Assembly: GCF_005484585.1 (NCBI RefSeq)
Contig: NZ_CP039435.1
Location: 620,001 to 684,000 of the forward strand
DNA: 64,000 nt
From: Brevundimonas sp. SGAir0440
Lineage (GTDB): Bacteria > Pseudomonadota > Alphaproteobacteria > Caulobacterales > Caulobacteraceae
Reading direction: 5' to 3'
Position numbers and translations under genes: made by a program. This document shows positions 1-10,513 of the stretch, piece by piece; position 1 is the stretch's first letter; each line of letters opens with the position of its first letter. A model generated the notes under the pieces. That model had not been told where the DNA came from. It ran no database searches and saw only the letters and a list, made by a program, of their open reading frames with translations.

Positions 1-2
1 TC

Positions 3-326
3 CAGTGCCACTTTATCGGCGACCCCGTCATGCCGGGCTGCCTGGGCCTGGACGCCATGTGGCAGCTGGTCGGCTTCTATCTGGGCTGGATCGGCGGTCC
101 CGGTCGGGGTCGCGCCCTGGGCGTCGGCGAGGTCAAGTTCACCGGCCAGGTCACTCCGGACATCAAGAAGGTGGTCTACAAGATCAACCTGAAGCGCGTC
201 ATCAACCGCAAGCTGGTCATGGGCATCGCCGACGGCGTGCTGGAGGCCGACGGCCAGGTCATCTACACCTGCAACGACATGCGGGTCGGCCTGTTCGGCG
301 CCAAGGATGAGGCGGCGGGCGGCTAA
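3..326 (+). CDS. fabA: 3-hydroxydecanoyl-ACP dehydratase FabA, 3' part
   Basis: This is the C-terminal 107 residues of a gene that starts before the window. FabA dehydrates 3-hydroxyacyl-ACP and isomerises trans-2- to cis-3-decenoyl-ACP, the branch point to unsaturated fatty acids in the cytosol. The visible part opens with [20 protein letters not shown], the hot-dog helix region that carries the catalytic Asp/Glu-type residue of this family, followed by QLVGFYLGW and a typical FabA tail. It sits 66 bp upstream of fabB in the same direction, the usual fabA-fabB operon. The start and the catalytic His region are outside the window. Confidence 0.95.
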   Translation, partial: QCHFIGDPVMPGCLGLDAMWQLVGFYLGWIGGPGRGRALGVGEVKFTGQVTPDIKKVVYKINLKRVINRKLVMGIADGVLEADGQVIYTCNDMRVGLFGAKDEAAGG

Positions 327-392
327 CGCCCCTATATAACCGCGAACAAGGCGGACGGTCCTCGGACCAGGAAGCATCAAGAAGGAAACACC

Positions 393-1610
393 ATGCGTCG
401 TGTCGTCGTCACCGGCCTGGGCATCGTCTCTTCCATCGGCCATGGCGCCGAGGAGGTGACCCAGTCACTGCGCGAAGCCCGTTCGGGCGTCGTTCATGCC
501 CCCGACCACGCCAAATACGGCTTCCGCAGCCAGGTCTGGGCGCCGCCCAAGATCGGTCCGTGGGAAGAACTGGTCGATCGTCGCGCCGCGCGCTTTTTGG
601 CCAACGGCACGGCCTGGGGCCACATCGCCTTCGAAGAGGCGCTGAAGTCGTCGGGCATGACGGCGGACGAGATCAAGGACGACCGGATCGGCCTGATCGT
701 CGGCGAGGGCGGTCCCTCGACCCAGGTGATCCTGCAGGCGGCCGCGACCACGGTCGAAAAGGGCGCGCCCAAGCGCATCGGCCCGTTCGCGGTGCCCAAG
801 GCGATGGCGTCGGGCCCGTCGGCGGTGCTGTCGACCTGGTTCCAGATGCGCGGCATCAACTATTCGATCAGCTCGGCCTGCGCGACCAGCGCCCACTGCA
901 TCGGCGCCGGGGTCGAACAGATCCAGTGGGGCAAGCAGGACGTGGTCTTCGCCGGCGGCTGCGAGGACATCGACTGGTCCATGTCCAATATGTTCGACGC
1001 CATGGGCGCCATGTCGTCGGACTTTAACGACAATCCGTCCATCGCCTCCAGAGCCTATGACGCCAACCGCGACGGCTTCGTCATCGCCGGCGGCGCCGGC
1101 ATCGTGGTGCTGGAAGAGTACGAGCGGGCCAAGGCGCGCGGCGCGACCATCTACGCTGAGGTCACGGGCTACGGCGCCAACGCCGACGGCTACGACATGG
1201 TCGCCCCCTCGGGCGAAGGCGCCCAGCGCTGCATGAAGATCGCGCTGGAACAGGCCGGCAATCCGAAGATCGACTATCTGAACCCGCACGGCACCTCGAC
1301 GCCTGTGGGCGACGCCAAGGAGATGGAGGCCGTGCGCGCCGTCTTCGGCGACCAGATGCCGATGATCTCCTCGACCAAGTCGCTGACCGGTCACTCGCTC
1401 GGCGCGGCCGGCGCCCAGGAAGCTATCTACTGCCTGCTGATGATGCAGAACGGCTTCGCCGCCGAGAGCGCCCATATCGAGACCCTCGATCCGGCCTTCG
1501 AGGGCATGCCCATCCTGCGCCAGCGCCACGACGGCGAACTGACCCACGTCATGTCCAACAGCTTCGGCTTCGGCGGCACCAACGGCACGCTGATCCTGTC
1601 GAAGGTCTGA
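393..1610 (+). CDS. fabB: 3-oxoacyl-ACP synthase I (FabB)
   Basis: A 405-residue condensing enzyme that elongates unsaturated acyl-ACP with malonyl-ACP. The thiolase-fold triad is visible: Cys163 in [10 protein letters not shown], His299 in [11 protein letters not shown] and His334 in [11 protein letters not shown]. The Gly-rich C-terminus [11 protein letters not shown] is also present. Length is normal for FabB/FabF, and the fabA neighbour favours FabB. The start has a strong AGAAGGAA ribosome binding site at about 380-387. Some alphaproteobacteria have fabI next; here the next gene is asd, after about 330 bp. Confidence 0.96.
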   Translation: MRRVVVTGLGIVSSIGHGAEEVTQSLREARSGVVHAPDHAKYGFRSQVWAPPKIGPWEELVDRRAARFLANGTAWGHIAFEEALKSSGMTADEIKDDRIGLIVGEGGPSTQVILQAAATTVEKGAPKRIGPFAVPKAMASGPSAVLSTWFQMRGINYSISSACATSAHCIGAGVEQIQWGKQDVVFAGGCEDIDWSMSNMFDAMGAMSSDFNDNPSIASRAYDANRDGFVIAGGAGIVVLEEYERAKARGATIYAEVTGYGANADGYDMVAPSGEGAQRCMKIALEQAGNPKIDYLNPHGTSTPVGDAKEMEAVRAVFGDQMPMISSTKSLTGHSLGAAGAQEAIYCLLMMQNGFAAESAHIETLDPAFEGMPILRQRHDGELTHVMSNSFGFGGTNGTLILSKV

Positions 1611-2985
<1,375 letters not shown>

Positions 2986-2994
2986 TCGGTCGGA

Positions 2995-3738
2995 TCAGTC
3001 GTAGCGCACGCCGCTGAGATAGAGCCCTGCCGAGGGGGCGACGGGGCCGCACCGGGCGCGGTCCTTCGCCTCCAGCGCGGCCTTGACGTCGTGGGCGGTC
3101 CAGCGGCCCAGGCCCACCTCGACCAGGGTGCCGGCCATGGACCGGACCTGGCGGTGCAGGAAGCTGCGCGCCTGGAACACCAGATGCACCTCTTCGCCGA
3201 AGCGGGACACGCGCGCCACGTCCAGCGACTTGACCGGCGATTTGGACTGGCAGCCGACGTCGCGGAAGGTGGTGAAGTCGTGGTGGCCGACCAGGACTTG
3301 CGCCGCATGGTGCATGGCCTCGGCGTCCAGGGTCTTCTTGACGTGCCAGACCCGGTCGCGCTCCAGGACGGGCTGGGGGCGCCGGTTCAGGATGCGGTAC
3401 AGATAGCCTCGGCCAGTGGCGGAGAAACGGGCGTGCCAGTCGGGGTCGGGCGCATATTCGGCCGCCAGGACGCACACATCCTGTCTGATCAGATGGGCGT
3501 TCATCGCGTTCTGCACCGTATCGACGGGCCAGTCACGTTCCAGATCGGCATGGATGACCTGGGCCGTCGCATGGACCCCGGTGTCGGTGCGGCCGGCGGC
3601 GGCGATGCGAATCCGCTCGCCGGAAAAGGCGTGGATCGCCGCCTCCAGCGCGCCCTGCACCGTCGGCTGGCCGTCCTGCGCCTGGAAGCCGTTGTAGGCC
3701 GTGCCGTCGTATTCGATAGTAAGTTTATACCTAGGCAC
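2995..3738 (-). CDS. truA: tRNA pseudouridine(38-40) synthase TruA
   Basis: A 247-residue enzyme that converts uridines 38-40 of the tRNA anticodon arm to pseudouridine. The catalytic motif AAGRTDTGVHA contains the nucleophilic Asp52. The N-terminal MPRYKLTIEYDGTAYNGFQ and the later FLHRQVRSMAGTLVEVGLG segment are also typical. It is convergent with asd. Its start is only 12 bp from the divergent small gene at 3751, so the two must share a promoter region of almost no length. Confidence 0.96.
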   Translation of the reverse strand: MPRYKLTIEYDGTAYNGFQAQDGQPTVQGALEAAIHAFSGERIRIAAAGRTDTGVHATAQVIHADLERDWPVDTVQNAMNAHLIRQDVCVLAAEYAPDPDWHARFSATGRGYLYRILNRRPQPVLERDRVWHVKKTLDAEAMHHAAQVLVGHHDFTTFRDVGCQSKSPVKSLDVARVSRFGEEVHLVFQARSFLHRQVRSMAGTLVEVGLGRWTAHDVKAALEAKDRARCGPVAPSAGLYLSGVRYD

Positions 3739-3750
3739 TCAGGACTCCAC

Positions 3751-3993
3751 ATGGCCGTAATCGACCAGTTTCAACCGCTAGATCGAGAGCGGGAGCTTAA
3801 GCTGCACCCAACTCACGTTGTGGGCCACTATGGCGTATTCAGGCGCGACGGGCGCTCGTTCTTGCAGATCGATACACTTGGATCAGCAGATAGAGCGAAA
3901 CCGAACAGCCAGAGCCAGACTTTCCAACTGACTTCAGAAAGCGCAAAGGCGCTTTGGGAAATTCTGGGCCGCGAGTTCAACCTCTCAGCCTAG
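3751..3993 (+). CDS. Conserved small hypothetical protein (80 aa) next to fmt
   Basis: An 80-residue reading frame, MAVIDQF to REFNLSA, with an internal stretch [18 protein letters not shown] and a later [17 protein letters not shown]. From general knowledge this looks like a small single-domain family with the pattern GRxxLQIDTxGSxxR that occurs sporadically in bacteria; the function is unknown to me. Such proteins are sometimes mislabelled methionyl-tRNA formyltransferase, perhaps through context. It is divergent from truA and its last 9 bp overlap the 3' end of fmt on the other strand. I see no good ribosome binding site in the very short truA gap. Its amino-acid makeup looks less GC-driven than its neighbours, consistent with acquisition by transfer. 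Confidence 0.7.
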   Translation: MAVIDQFQPLDRERELKLHPTHVVGHYGVFRRDGRSFLQIDTLGSADRAKPNSQSQTFQLTSESAKALWEILGREFNLSA

Positions 3994-4908
3994 GCTGGTC
4001 CCGACGGGCAGGGGGAAGCCGCGCAGCATCTCCTCGGCCGATTGCGCCGCCTTGCCTTCGCGCTGAACGAGGATCAGACGCATTGCGCCGTCGCCGCAGG
4101 CCACCGTCAGGGCCTCGTCCAGCACGGTTCCGGGCGCGCCGGATCCGTCCGCCATGCCCGACAGCAGCGCCTTGATCCGCACGGGGCCAGCCTCTGACGG
4201 GGCCTCGAACCAGGCGCCGGGGAAGGGTGACAGGCCTCGGACATGGGCGTCCACCTCGGCGGCCGGGCGGGTCCAGTCGATCCGGGCCTCGGCCGGGGTG
4301 ATCTTCTTGGCGTAGGTCGGCTCTCCGACCTGTTCCGACGGCGTGACGCCGCCCCGGTCGATGGCGGCCAGCGCGCGGGGCCACAGGCCCGCGCCGACAT
4401 GGGCCATCCGTTCGGACAGGCTGGCGGCCGTGTCGTCGGGCAGGATGTCCATCCGTTCGCTGAGCAGGATGGGGCCTTCGTCCAGACCCAGGCTCATCTG
4501 CATGATCTGGACGCCGGTCTGTTTGTCGCCGGCCATGATGGCCCGCTGGATCGGAGCGGCCCCGCGCCAGCGCGGCAACAGCGAGCCATGCAGGTTCAGA
4601 CAGCCTAGGCGCGGCGCCTCCAGCACCTCGGTCTTCAGAATCTGGCCGTAGGCGACGACGCAGGCCGCATCGAGATCCAGGCTTTTGAAGGTGTCGATCG
4701 CCTCGGCGTCCTTCATGGATTCAGGCGTGAAGACGGACAGACCCATGGTCTCGGCAAAGGCGTGGACGGGCGACGGCGTCAGCTTCTGGCCCCGGCCCTT
4801 GGGGCGTGGCGGCTGCGAATAGACGGCGACGATCTCGTGACCCGAGGCGATCAGCTCGGCCAGGGACGGCACGGCGAAGTCGGGAGTTCCCATGAAGGCA
4901 AGGCGCAT
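3985..4908 (-). CDS. fmt: Methionyl-tRNA formyltransferase
   Basis: About 307 residues. It formylates Met-tRNA(fMet) from 10-formyl-THF so that translation can start. The N-terminus [16 protein letters not shown], the folate-site segment [20 protein letters not shown] (HGSLLP contains the catalytic His region) and the DxxP-type DEGPILL are typical, followed by a C-terminal OB-like domain. I take the ATG at 4908, preceded by AAAGG. A GTG two codons upstream (4914) is the alternative. It lies with def and a small membrane gene in one leftward cluster, the common def-fmt pairing. Confidence 0.95.
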   Translation of the reverse strand: MRLAFMGTPDFAVPSLAELIASGHEIVAVYSQPPRPKGRGQKLTPSPVHAFAETMGLSVFTPESMKDAEAIDTFKSLDLDAACVVAYGQILKTEVLEAPRLGCLNLHGSLLPRWRGAAPIQRAIMAGDKQTGVQIMQMSLGLDEGPILLSERMDILPDDTAASLSERMAHVGAGLWPRALAAIDRGGVTPSEQVGEPTYAKKITPAEARIDWTRPAAEVDAHVRGLSPFPGAWFEAPSEAGPVRIKALLSGMADGSGAPGTVLDEALTVACGDGAMRLILVQREGKAAQSAEEMLRGFPLPVGTSLG

Positions 4909-4935
4909 GGGCACGCCTTTAGAACTTTAGGCGGC

Positions 4936-5214
4936 TTACTGCCAGCGGGTGAAGACGCCGCCGCCCTCGTCCCATTCGCCGCCCGCATCCAGCGCGTCGT
5001 CGAAATCAAGCAGCCGGTCCAGCAGGAGACCCGCCACCACGCCCAGCAAGGCCACGCCGGCCAGGGTCGCGACGCCGGCGACGCCGACCTTCTGGCTGCG
5101 CGTCAGGCGACGACGGCCTGAGGCGTCGATGATCAGCGAGCGGCCGCGCGGAATGGACGGGGCGATCCGGCGCGCAGCGCGTTCGATACGTTCGGGGCGG
5201 ACGATCTTGGTCAT
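4936..5214 (-). CDS. Small single-span membrane protein between def and fmt
   Basis: 92 residues. It has a basic N-terminal third (PERIERAARRIAPSIPRGR), one hydrophobic segment at about residues 43-65 (VGVAGVATLAGVALLGVVAGLLL) and an acidic tail. I recognise no family. Its start overlaps the def stop by one base and it ends 27 bp before fmt, so it is almost certainly co-transcribed with both. Function is unknown; the context alone suggests a lineage-specific insert in the def-fmt operon. Confidence 0.7.
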   Translation of the reverse strand: MTKIVRPERIERAARRIAPSIPRGRSLIIDASGRRRLTRSQKVGVAGVATLAGVALLGVVAGLLLDRLLDFDDALDAGGEWDEGGGVFTRWQ

Positions 5215-5789
5215 CAGGCGGCGATCCTGTCGCGGGCGGCCTTCTTGACCTTGGTCACGGCGCGGTCCCGCTTGAGACGCGACAGATGGTCGATGAAGAG
5301 CACGCCGTTAAGGTGGTCCATCTCGTGTTGGATGCAGACGGCGTAGAGACCCTCGGCCTCTTCCTCCACCGACTGACCGTCACGGTTCAGATAGCGAATG
5401 CGGACGCGGGCCGGGCGTTCCACCTTGTCGAAATACTCGGGGATCGACAGGCAGCCTTCCTCGTAGGTGAAGAGCTCGTCCGAGGTCCACAGGATCTCCG
5501 GGTTGGCGAAGAAACGCGGGTTCTTGCGCGCTTCGGCGTTCTCGGCCGCCTCTTCCTCGGTCTCGCACACCACGCCGTCCTTGTCGCCCAGGTCCATGAC
5601 GATCACGCGGTCCAGGGCGCCGATCTGCACGGCGGCCAGGCCGATGCCCGGTGCGTCGTACATCGTCTCCAGCATGTCATCCATCAGGGCGCGGACGGCG
5701 TCGTCCACGGCCGCGACGGGCTTGGATACCTGCTTGAGGATCGCCAGGTCGGCGGCGTTGTCGATGGTGAGGATACGTCGAATGGCCAT
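5214..5789 (-). CDS. def: Peptide deformylase
   Basis: 191 residues. It removes the formyl group from nascent N-formyl-Met chains using a metal ion. All three family motifs are visible: [10 protein letters not shown] (48-57), EEGCLSIP with metal ligand Cys112, and HEMDH (154-158) with the two His ligands and catalytic Glu. It is slightly longer than E. coli Def because of an acidic insertion around 77-90 ([15 protein letters not shown]). First gene of the def / small membrane protein / fmt cluster. Confidence 0.97.
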   Translation of the reverse strand: MAIRRILTIDNAADLAILKQVSKPVAAVDDAVRALMDDMLETMYDAPGIGLAAVQIGALDRVIVMDLGDKDGVVCETEEEAAENAEARKNPRFFANPEILWTSDELFTYEEGCLSIPEYFDKVERPARVRIRYLNRDGQSVEEEAEGLYAVCIQHEMDHLNGVLFIDHLSRLKRDRAVTKVKKAARDRIAA

Positions 5790-5846
5790 GGCCGGGACGT
5801 AGGCCCGCCCCGGCGCAAGGTCAAGATTTGCGCCTCTTGCCGCGCC

Positions 5847-6248
5847 TTACGCCTTGCCGGGCAGGGCACGGGGTTTGCGGTTTTCGTCGATGGCGACATA
5901 GGTGAAGACGCCCTGGGTCACGCGCACCGAAGCGGCCTGGGTCTGGCCCCGCGCCCGCTTCCAGGCCTCGACCCGGACGCGGATGGAGGTGCGGCCCGAA
6001 CCTATGACGTGGGCGTAGATGCTGACCTCGTCGCCGACCGAAACCGGCTGGTGAAAGACCATGCCGTCCAGCGCCACGGTGGCGCAGCGCCCGCAGGCCA
6101 ATTCGAACGCCGGGGTCGCGCCCGCAAGGTCCATCTGCGCCAGCAGCCAGCCGCCGAAGATGTCGCCCTCAGGGTTGGTGTCGGCGGGCATGGCGATGAT
6201 GCGACCGACGGGCTGATCTTCGGGCGGATATTCGGGGGCGTCGGACAT
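5847..6248 (-). CDS. Acyl-CoA thioesterase, hot-dog fold (YciA-like)
   Basis: 133 residues. The sequence MPADTNPEGDIFGGWLLAQMDLAG is the signature of YciA/BFIT-type acyl-CoA thioesterases: Asn, Asp and the GGW-L-QMD helix form the active site. The later RVRVEAWKRARG and GVFTYVAIDENRKPR fit the same family. It probably hydrolyses CoA thioesters in the cytosol; the substrate cannot be read from sequence. It stands alone, 57 bp downstream of the end of the def promoter region and on the same strand. Confidence 0.88.
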   Translation of the reverse strand: MSDAPEYPPEDQPVGRIIAMPADTNPEGDIFGGWLLAQMDLAGATPAFELACGRCATVALDGMVFHQPVSVGDEVSIYAHVIGSGRTSIRVRVEAWKRARGQTQAASVRVTQGVFTYVAIDENRKPRALPGKA

Positions 6249-6281
6249 AGAAGCAGCCTGCAGTTCGGGGAGGCGGGCTCT

Positions 6282-6860
6282 CTAGCGCGGCCTTGACGGC
6301 TTGTCGCCCTTGAGCGCCTTGGGACGTGCGGGCTCTGGCGCCGACAGGGTCAGACGGGAGGTGCGAACAGCCTGTGCATCGCGCAAGGCGCGCCAGGCCG
6401 CGCCCAGCTCCATGGCGGTCAGCAGATGATCCTGGGTCAGCACGGCGCGTCGAGACGCCCGCAAGGTCGCGACATCGGCCATGAGGCGCGCAGCGGCCCG
6501 AACATCTTCGTGGCCCGAACGCGCGCCCAAATCCTCCAGCCGGGCGAAGCGCCAGCCCTGTTCGGGCGGATAGCGCAGGGCCAGGGCGAAGCGTTCGGAC
6601 GGCTCGATCTGGCGGGCCATGAAAACCCAGTCTCCCGTGTCGGGATCAGAACGATAGTGGCCCGGCTGGATAGGCAGGCCGGCCTGGGCGTAGATCTCCA
6701 GCGCCCCGGCTTCGATTTCCGCCAAGGCCAGGCTAAGGGCGTCGGGTTCTTCCGGCTCCAACCTGGTCGGCCGCTCGAACGGGTTCATCGTGTCCTCGGC
6801 GGGCGCAGCCGGCGACTTGCGTGAAAACAGTCCCGAAAGCAGCGCTCGCCGTCTGGCCAT
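6282..6860 (-). CDS. Hypothetical protein (192 aa)
   Basis: Not recognised. It has a basic N-terminus (MARRRALLSGLFSRKS), a low-complexity linker, then a predicted globular region of about residues 40-165 with several charged helices (EPDALSLALAEIEAGALEIY and HEDVRAAARLMADVATL), and a Pro/Lys/Arg-rich tail. It begins 4 bp before the end of the upstream polysaccharide export gene on the same strand, so it may be the last gene of that operon. No signal peptide or membrane span is evident. Confidence 0.65.
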   Translation of the reverse strand: MARRRALLSGLFSRKSPAAPAEDTMNPFERPTRLEPEEPDALSLALAEIEAGALEIYAQAGLPIQPGHYRSDPDTGDWVFMARQIEPSERFALALRYPPEQGWRFARLEDLGARSGHEDVRAAARLMADVATLRASRRAVLTQDHLLTAMELGAAWRALRDAQAVRTSRLTLSAPEPARPKALKGDKPSRPR

Positions 6861-6864
6861 GACG

Positions 6865-8037
6865 TCAGTTGTTGTTGAGCGTGCTGGTCACCGACACGTC
6901 ATAGACGACGCGCGTCAGGCTCTGAACGACCTCGAAGAACTTGCGCATCTCGGCGGCGCCGGCCAAGGGCACATAGATCACGTCCTCGGGCATGACCTCC
7001 ATGTTGGTCGCGGCGAACACGTTGGCGGCGTCGCTGAAGTCCAGCTCATAGACGACCGGCACGCCGCGCGGGGTGGCGGGCTGGTTGATGCCCAGCGCCT
7101 GGGCCACCTCGGGGCGTTCAAAGCGGAAGATCAGAACGCGACGCGCATTGGCCGTATTGGTGTTCAGCCCGCCGACCTTGGACAGGGCGCCGGTCAAGGT
7201 CACGGGACCGGCCGGCATGTCGACCTGGGCCACGTCGTTCAGGCCGCCGAAGGTGGAAAAACGACGGGGCTTGTACTGAACGTTGACCACGTCGCCGCGC
7301 TGAAGACGCACATTCTCGCCGAACTCGGTCGTCACCGCCGACAGGGGCGCGGTATAGGTGCGGCCCTCGCGCTGGATCGAGATGGTCAGGTCGTCGGTGG
7401 TGCGGGCGGAGCCGCCGGCCGCCGCGATCACGTCCAGAATGCGGTCGCTGTTGACGCCCAGCGGCGCACGACCGGGCTGGCGCACGTCGCCCAGCACATT
7501 GACCGTGTTGGAGGCGTTGCCGGCGATGGACACCAGCACTTGCGGATTGGCGACCTTGCCGACCAGGGCGCGCCGGATCGCGGCCGCCGCCTGGGTGGAG
7601 GTCAGGCCCTGAACCCGAACCTGCCCACCGAAGGGAATGGTCACCGAGCCCGACCGATCGACCGTCGCACCCGGCAGCGCCTGATTGCCGCCGGACATGG
7701 TGGCGGCGTTACGGCCCGACGCCGAGCCGGCGCCCAGGGTCCCACCGAAGAGCGAGCCGGACGGATCGAAGATCGAGATCGCCAGGGTGTCGCCTTCGCC
7801 GATCACGTCTGCGGGCTGATCGCTCGATCCTGCCGCGAGGCTGCCGAAGAACTGCGGCGGAATCTGCTTCATGCGTTCGGTGGCTTCGAACGTCAGCGGC
7901 ACCAGCGCGTAGCTGCCCAGCGCCGAGGCGGTCGTGGCCCCGGCGTTGACTGAGGCGCCCGAGGGCCCGTCGCGCGGCAGAGTGGAGCAGCCGCCGAGAA
8001 TGGCGACAATGGCAAGCGGTAGGATGGTGCGCGTCAT
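6865..8037 (-). CDS. Outer-membrane polysaccharide export lipoprotein (Wza/OPX family)
   Basis: 390 residues. The N-terminal lipoprotein signal has lipobox LGGC with Cys17. It is followed by a poly-export domain beginning near ADVIGEGDTLAISIFDPSG (about 78-96) and then SLBB-type repeats (VNVLGDVRQPGRAPLG and VTLTGALSKVGGLNTNTA). Proteins of this kind form the outer-membrane channel for capsule, exopolysaccharide or holdfast export. Its neighbours are a glycosyltransferase and a KpsF/KdsD isomerase, all leftward, so this is a surface-polysaccharide cluster; I cannot tell which polymer. Confidence 0.88.
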   Translation of the reverse strand: MTRTILPLAIVAILGGCSTLPRDGPSGASVNAGATTASALGSYALVPLTFEATERMKQIPPQFFGSLAAGSSDQPADVIGEGDTLAISIFDPSGSLFGGTLGAGSASGRNAATMSGGNQALPGATVDRSGSVTIPFGGQVRVQGLTSTQAAAAIRRALVGKVANPQVLVSIAGNASNTVNVLGDVRQPGRAPLGVNSDRILDVIAAAGGSARTTDDLTISIQREGRTYTAPLSAVTTEFGENVRLQRGDVVNVQYKPRRFSTFGGLNDVAQVDMPAGPVTLTGALSKVGGLNTNTANARRVLIFRFERPEVAQALGINQPATPRGVPVVYELDFSDAANVFAATNMEVMPEDVIYVPLAGAAEMRKFFEVVQSLTRVVYDVSVTSTLNNN

Positions 8038-8067
8038 GAAGCTGGATAGCCCTCGTTCGCGGATTGA

Positions 8068-9351
8068 TTACATGCCTTTGGGCGCGCTCGCCAGTGGCGA
8101 AACCGGCTGAAGGCCGATGGCGTCGGCGACGATGCGGAAATGCTCGGTCCAGGACGGCGCCCTGTAGGAGGGCGAGGGTATCGGCGCCGCCTTGGTCGCG
8201 CGCTCGATGGCGGCCAGCCAACCTAGGCCGTCAAGCGGATCGATCAGTTCGGCGTTCGGCGTCAACTCGCGGTGGGGCGGAATGTCGGAGGCGATTAGCG
8301 ACAGACCCATGGCGCAGGCCTCTACGGCGGGAAGGTCGAAGCCTTCGACGGACGAGGGTGCGAGTATGGCGCGGGCCCCGCGCATGAGCCTGGCCAAGAC
8401 AGCATCGGAGAGGTTCGCCGCCTGATGAACGACCCCTTGCAAATTGGGCGAGCGCTGTAGATGATCCAGCACCGCCTCGTTCTCCCAGCCGTAGCGACCG
8501 ACCAGCACCAGGGACGGCGTCTGATCGCCCATCCGTTCTTCGAGGCGCCGCCAAAGGGTCAAAAGCAAGGCCAAATTCTTGCGCGCCTCGATCGTGCCGA
8601 CGTGGACGAAATAGGGGCGTGGCGCCGCAAAGGCGTCCCCTGCGACGAAGGCCGGCTCTAACCCGAGGTGGGCGACGTGGACCGGCGGCAGAGGCAGGCC
8701 CTCGCGCTCGGCGAAGGCGCGGAGTTCATCACCGGTGTAGGCGGAGTTGACGATGATCCTGCTGGCCAGACGCAGGGTGTTTGAGACCCGCGCATGATGT
8801 TTGTCGCCGTCGCCAGGCCGACAGAATTCAGGGTGAGTGACCGGGATCAGATCGTGCAGCAGGACGACGCGTTCGATCCCGGCGGCCTTCAGATCTTCCA
8901 ACGCCGTCGGCTCGTGCAGGGTGGTGTGGCCGACGGTCAGGTACAGGTCGGCCTGCGGCAGCGGGGCGACGTGGCGCGAACGGAAGAACTGTTTGAACAC
9001 CCGCGTCTTGTCGGCGGGCTTCTCCTTTTCGGGCGCGGGCGCCGGGCACAGCACTGAGGCGGCCGGCCGTCGTTCCGCCGTCAGGGCGGCGAGCAGCCGC
9101 TGTTCGTGGGCGAGATCGGCCGCCGTGCTGGCGGCGCCGTTCCACTTGGCGCGCAGGTCGGCCACGAACCGCCGGAACCAGCCGATCTCGACGGCGACCA
9201 GCCGGTTCTTGCGGCCACGCACCGGGATGGTCGTGACATCGGGCGAGGCCAGCAACCATTCGGCATAGGCCAGACACACCCGGTCCACGCCCGTCGGCGC
9301 CGACCGTTCGGCCCGGCTCATCAGCCGGCTGGCGTCATAGAGAATGCGCAT
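8068..9351 (-). CDS. Glycosyltransferase family 4 (GT-B)
   Basis: 427 residues. It begins MRILYDASRLMSR and has a C-terminal GT-B domain with VGTIEARKNLALLL (about 271-285), LVGRYGWENEA and the donor-binding GARAILAPSSVEGFDLPAVEA, whose Glu residues are typical of retaining family 4 enzymes. It should add a sugar to a lipid-linked polysaccharide at the inner membrane. It overlaps none of its neighbours but lies 2 bp from kdsD and 30 bp from the export lipoprotein gene, so the three form one operon. Confidence 0.88.
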   Translation of the reverse strand: MRILYDASRLMSRAERSAPTGVDRVCLAYAEWLLASPDVTTIPVRGRKNRLVAVEIGWFRRFVADLRAKWNGAASTAADLAHEQRLLAALTAERRPAASVLCPAPAPEKEKPADKTRVFKQFFRSRHVAPLPQADLYLTVGHTTLHEPTALEDLKAAGIERVVLLHDLIPVTHPEFCRPGDGDKHHARVSNTLRLASRIIVNSAYTGDELRAFAEREGLPLPPVHVAHLGLEPAFVAGDAFAAPRPYFVHVGTIEARKNLALLLTLWRRLEERMGDQTPSLVLVGRYGWENEAVLDHLQRSPNLQGVVHQAANLSDAVLARLMRGARAILAPSSVEGFDLPAVEACAMGLSLIASDIPPHRELTPNAELIDPLDGLGWLAAIERATKAAPIPSPSYRAPSWTEHFRIVADAIGLQPVSPLASAPKGM

Positions 9352-9352
9352 C

Positions 9353-10345
9353 CTAGGCGACGTAGCCGGCCTGCATCAGTTCGGCGATATGGACGATGGC
9401 CGTGGGTTTGCCGTCCTCCACCACGAACAGATTGGCGATCTTGTTGGCGGTCAACAGATCGACGACGTCGCTCATGCGTGCATCCGGATCCACGGTGATG
9501 GGGTTGGCCCCCATGATATCGGCCGCCGTCAGATGAGTGGTGTCGCGCTGGAAGGCCCGGCGCAGGTCGCCGTCGGTGACGATGCCCGCGAGCGCGCCAT
9601 CGGCGTCCAAGACGGCCACCGCGCCCTTTCGGCCTTCGGTGATCGCGGAGACCACGTCGCCGAAGCTGGCGTTCAACGGCACGCTGGCCGGGACGGCGGA
9701 GTTGTCGCCCATCCATTCGCGCACGCTTTGCAGGCTCATGCCCAGGGCGCCGCCGGGGTGGTGCAGACCGAAGTCCATGGCCGTGAACTCGCGACGATCC
9801 ATCAGCACCATGGCCAAGGCATCGCCCAGAGCCAGGGTCATCAGGGTCGAGGTGGTGGGCGCCAGGCCGTTGGGGCAGGCCTCGGCGACCTTGGGCATGG
9901 TCAGGCAGACCGCTGCGTTGCGGCCCAGGAAGCTGGCCGGCCGCTGTGTGATGGCGATCACGGGAATGCCGTTGCGCTGGCAATAGATCAGCGGATCGCG
10001 CAGCTCGCGGCTCTCGCCCGAGTTGGAGATGGCCAGCACCGTCACGTCGGAACGCAGCATCCCCAGGTCGCCGTGGCTCATCTCTGCCGGGTGGACGAAG
10101 AAGGCGTTGGTGCCGGTGGAGGCCAGGGTGGCGGCGATTTTGCCGCCGATATGGCCCGATTTGCCCATGCCGGTGACGACGACATAGCCCGGCCGGCTCA
10201 TGATGACATCGACTGCGCGGGCCAGCGAAACGTCGATCGAGCGTTTCAGCGCCTCCAGCGCCTCGATGTTCAGGCGCACGACCTCACGAGCGCGGTCGGT
10301 CATCACGGCGATGTCGTCGGGGGTCGAGTGAGCGATCTCGGTCAT
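9353..10345 (-). CDS. kdsD: Arabinose-5-phosphate isomerase (KdsD/KpsF/GutQ family)
   Basis: 330 residues. It interconverts ribulose-5-phosphate and arabinose-5-phosphate, the precursor of Kdo. An SIS domain (GYVVVTGMGKSGHIGGKIAATLAST and AISNSGESRELRDPL) is followed by GLAPTTSTLMTLALGDALA and the HHPGGALG motif, then two CBS domains. The ATG at 10345 is chosen because the protein then begins MTEIAHSTPDD; the frame extends 36 codons further upstream, but into a low-quality basic stretch. Its position with an export lipoprotein and a glycosyltransferase suggests a KpsF-like capsule paralogue, although it could be the only housekeeping copy. Confidence 0.9.
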   Translation of the reverse strand: MTEIAHSTPDDIAVMTDRAREVVRLNIEALEALKRSIDVSLARAVDVIMSRPGYVVVTGMGKSGHIGGKIAATLASTGTNAFFVHPAEMSHGDLGMLRSDVTVLAISNSGESRELRDPLIYCQRNGIPVIAITQRPASFLGRNAAVCLTMPKVAEACPNGLAPTTSTLMTLALGDALAMVLMDRREFTAMDFGLHHPGGALGMSLQSVREWMGDNSAVPASVPLNASFGDVVSAITEGRKGAVAVLDADGALAGIVTDGDLRRAFQRDTTHLTAADIMGANPITVDPDARMSDVVDLLTANKIANLFVVEDGKPTAIVHIAELMQAGYVA

Positions 10346-10513
10346 AGTGTTCTGGCCCGCAGCCGGGCTCTCCTTCTTTGACGAGCGCGATCCGCCATGA
10401 GTGCGTTTCGCGCGCCGCCTCCCTTTCAGACGACTTTGTCGGTTTCTGGTCAACCTTTGCCGCTCTGGCGCGTTACGCCGACCGGGGAACTAAAACAAAG
10501 AGTTTGATCGTCA

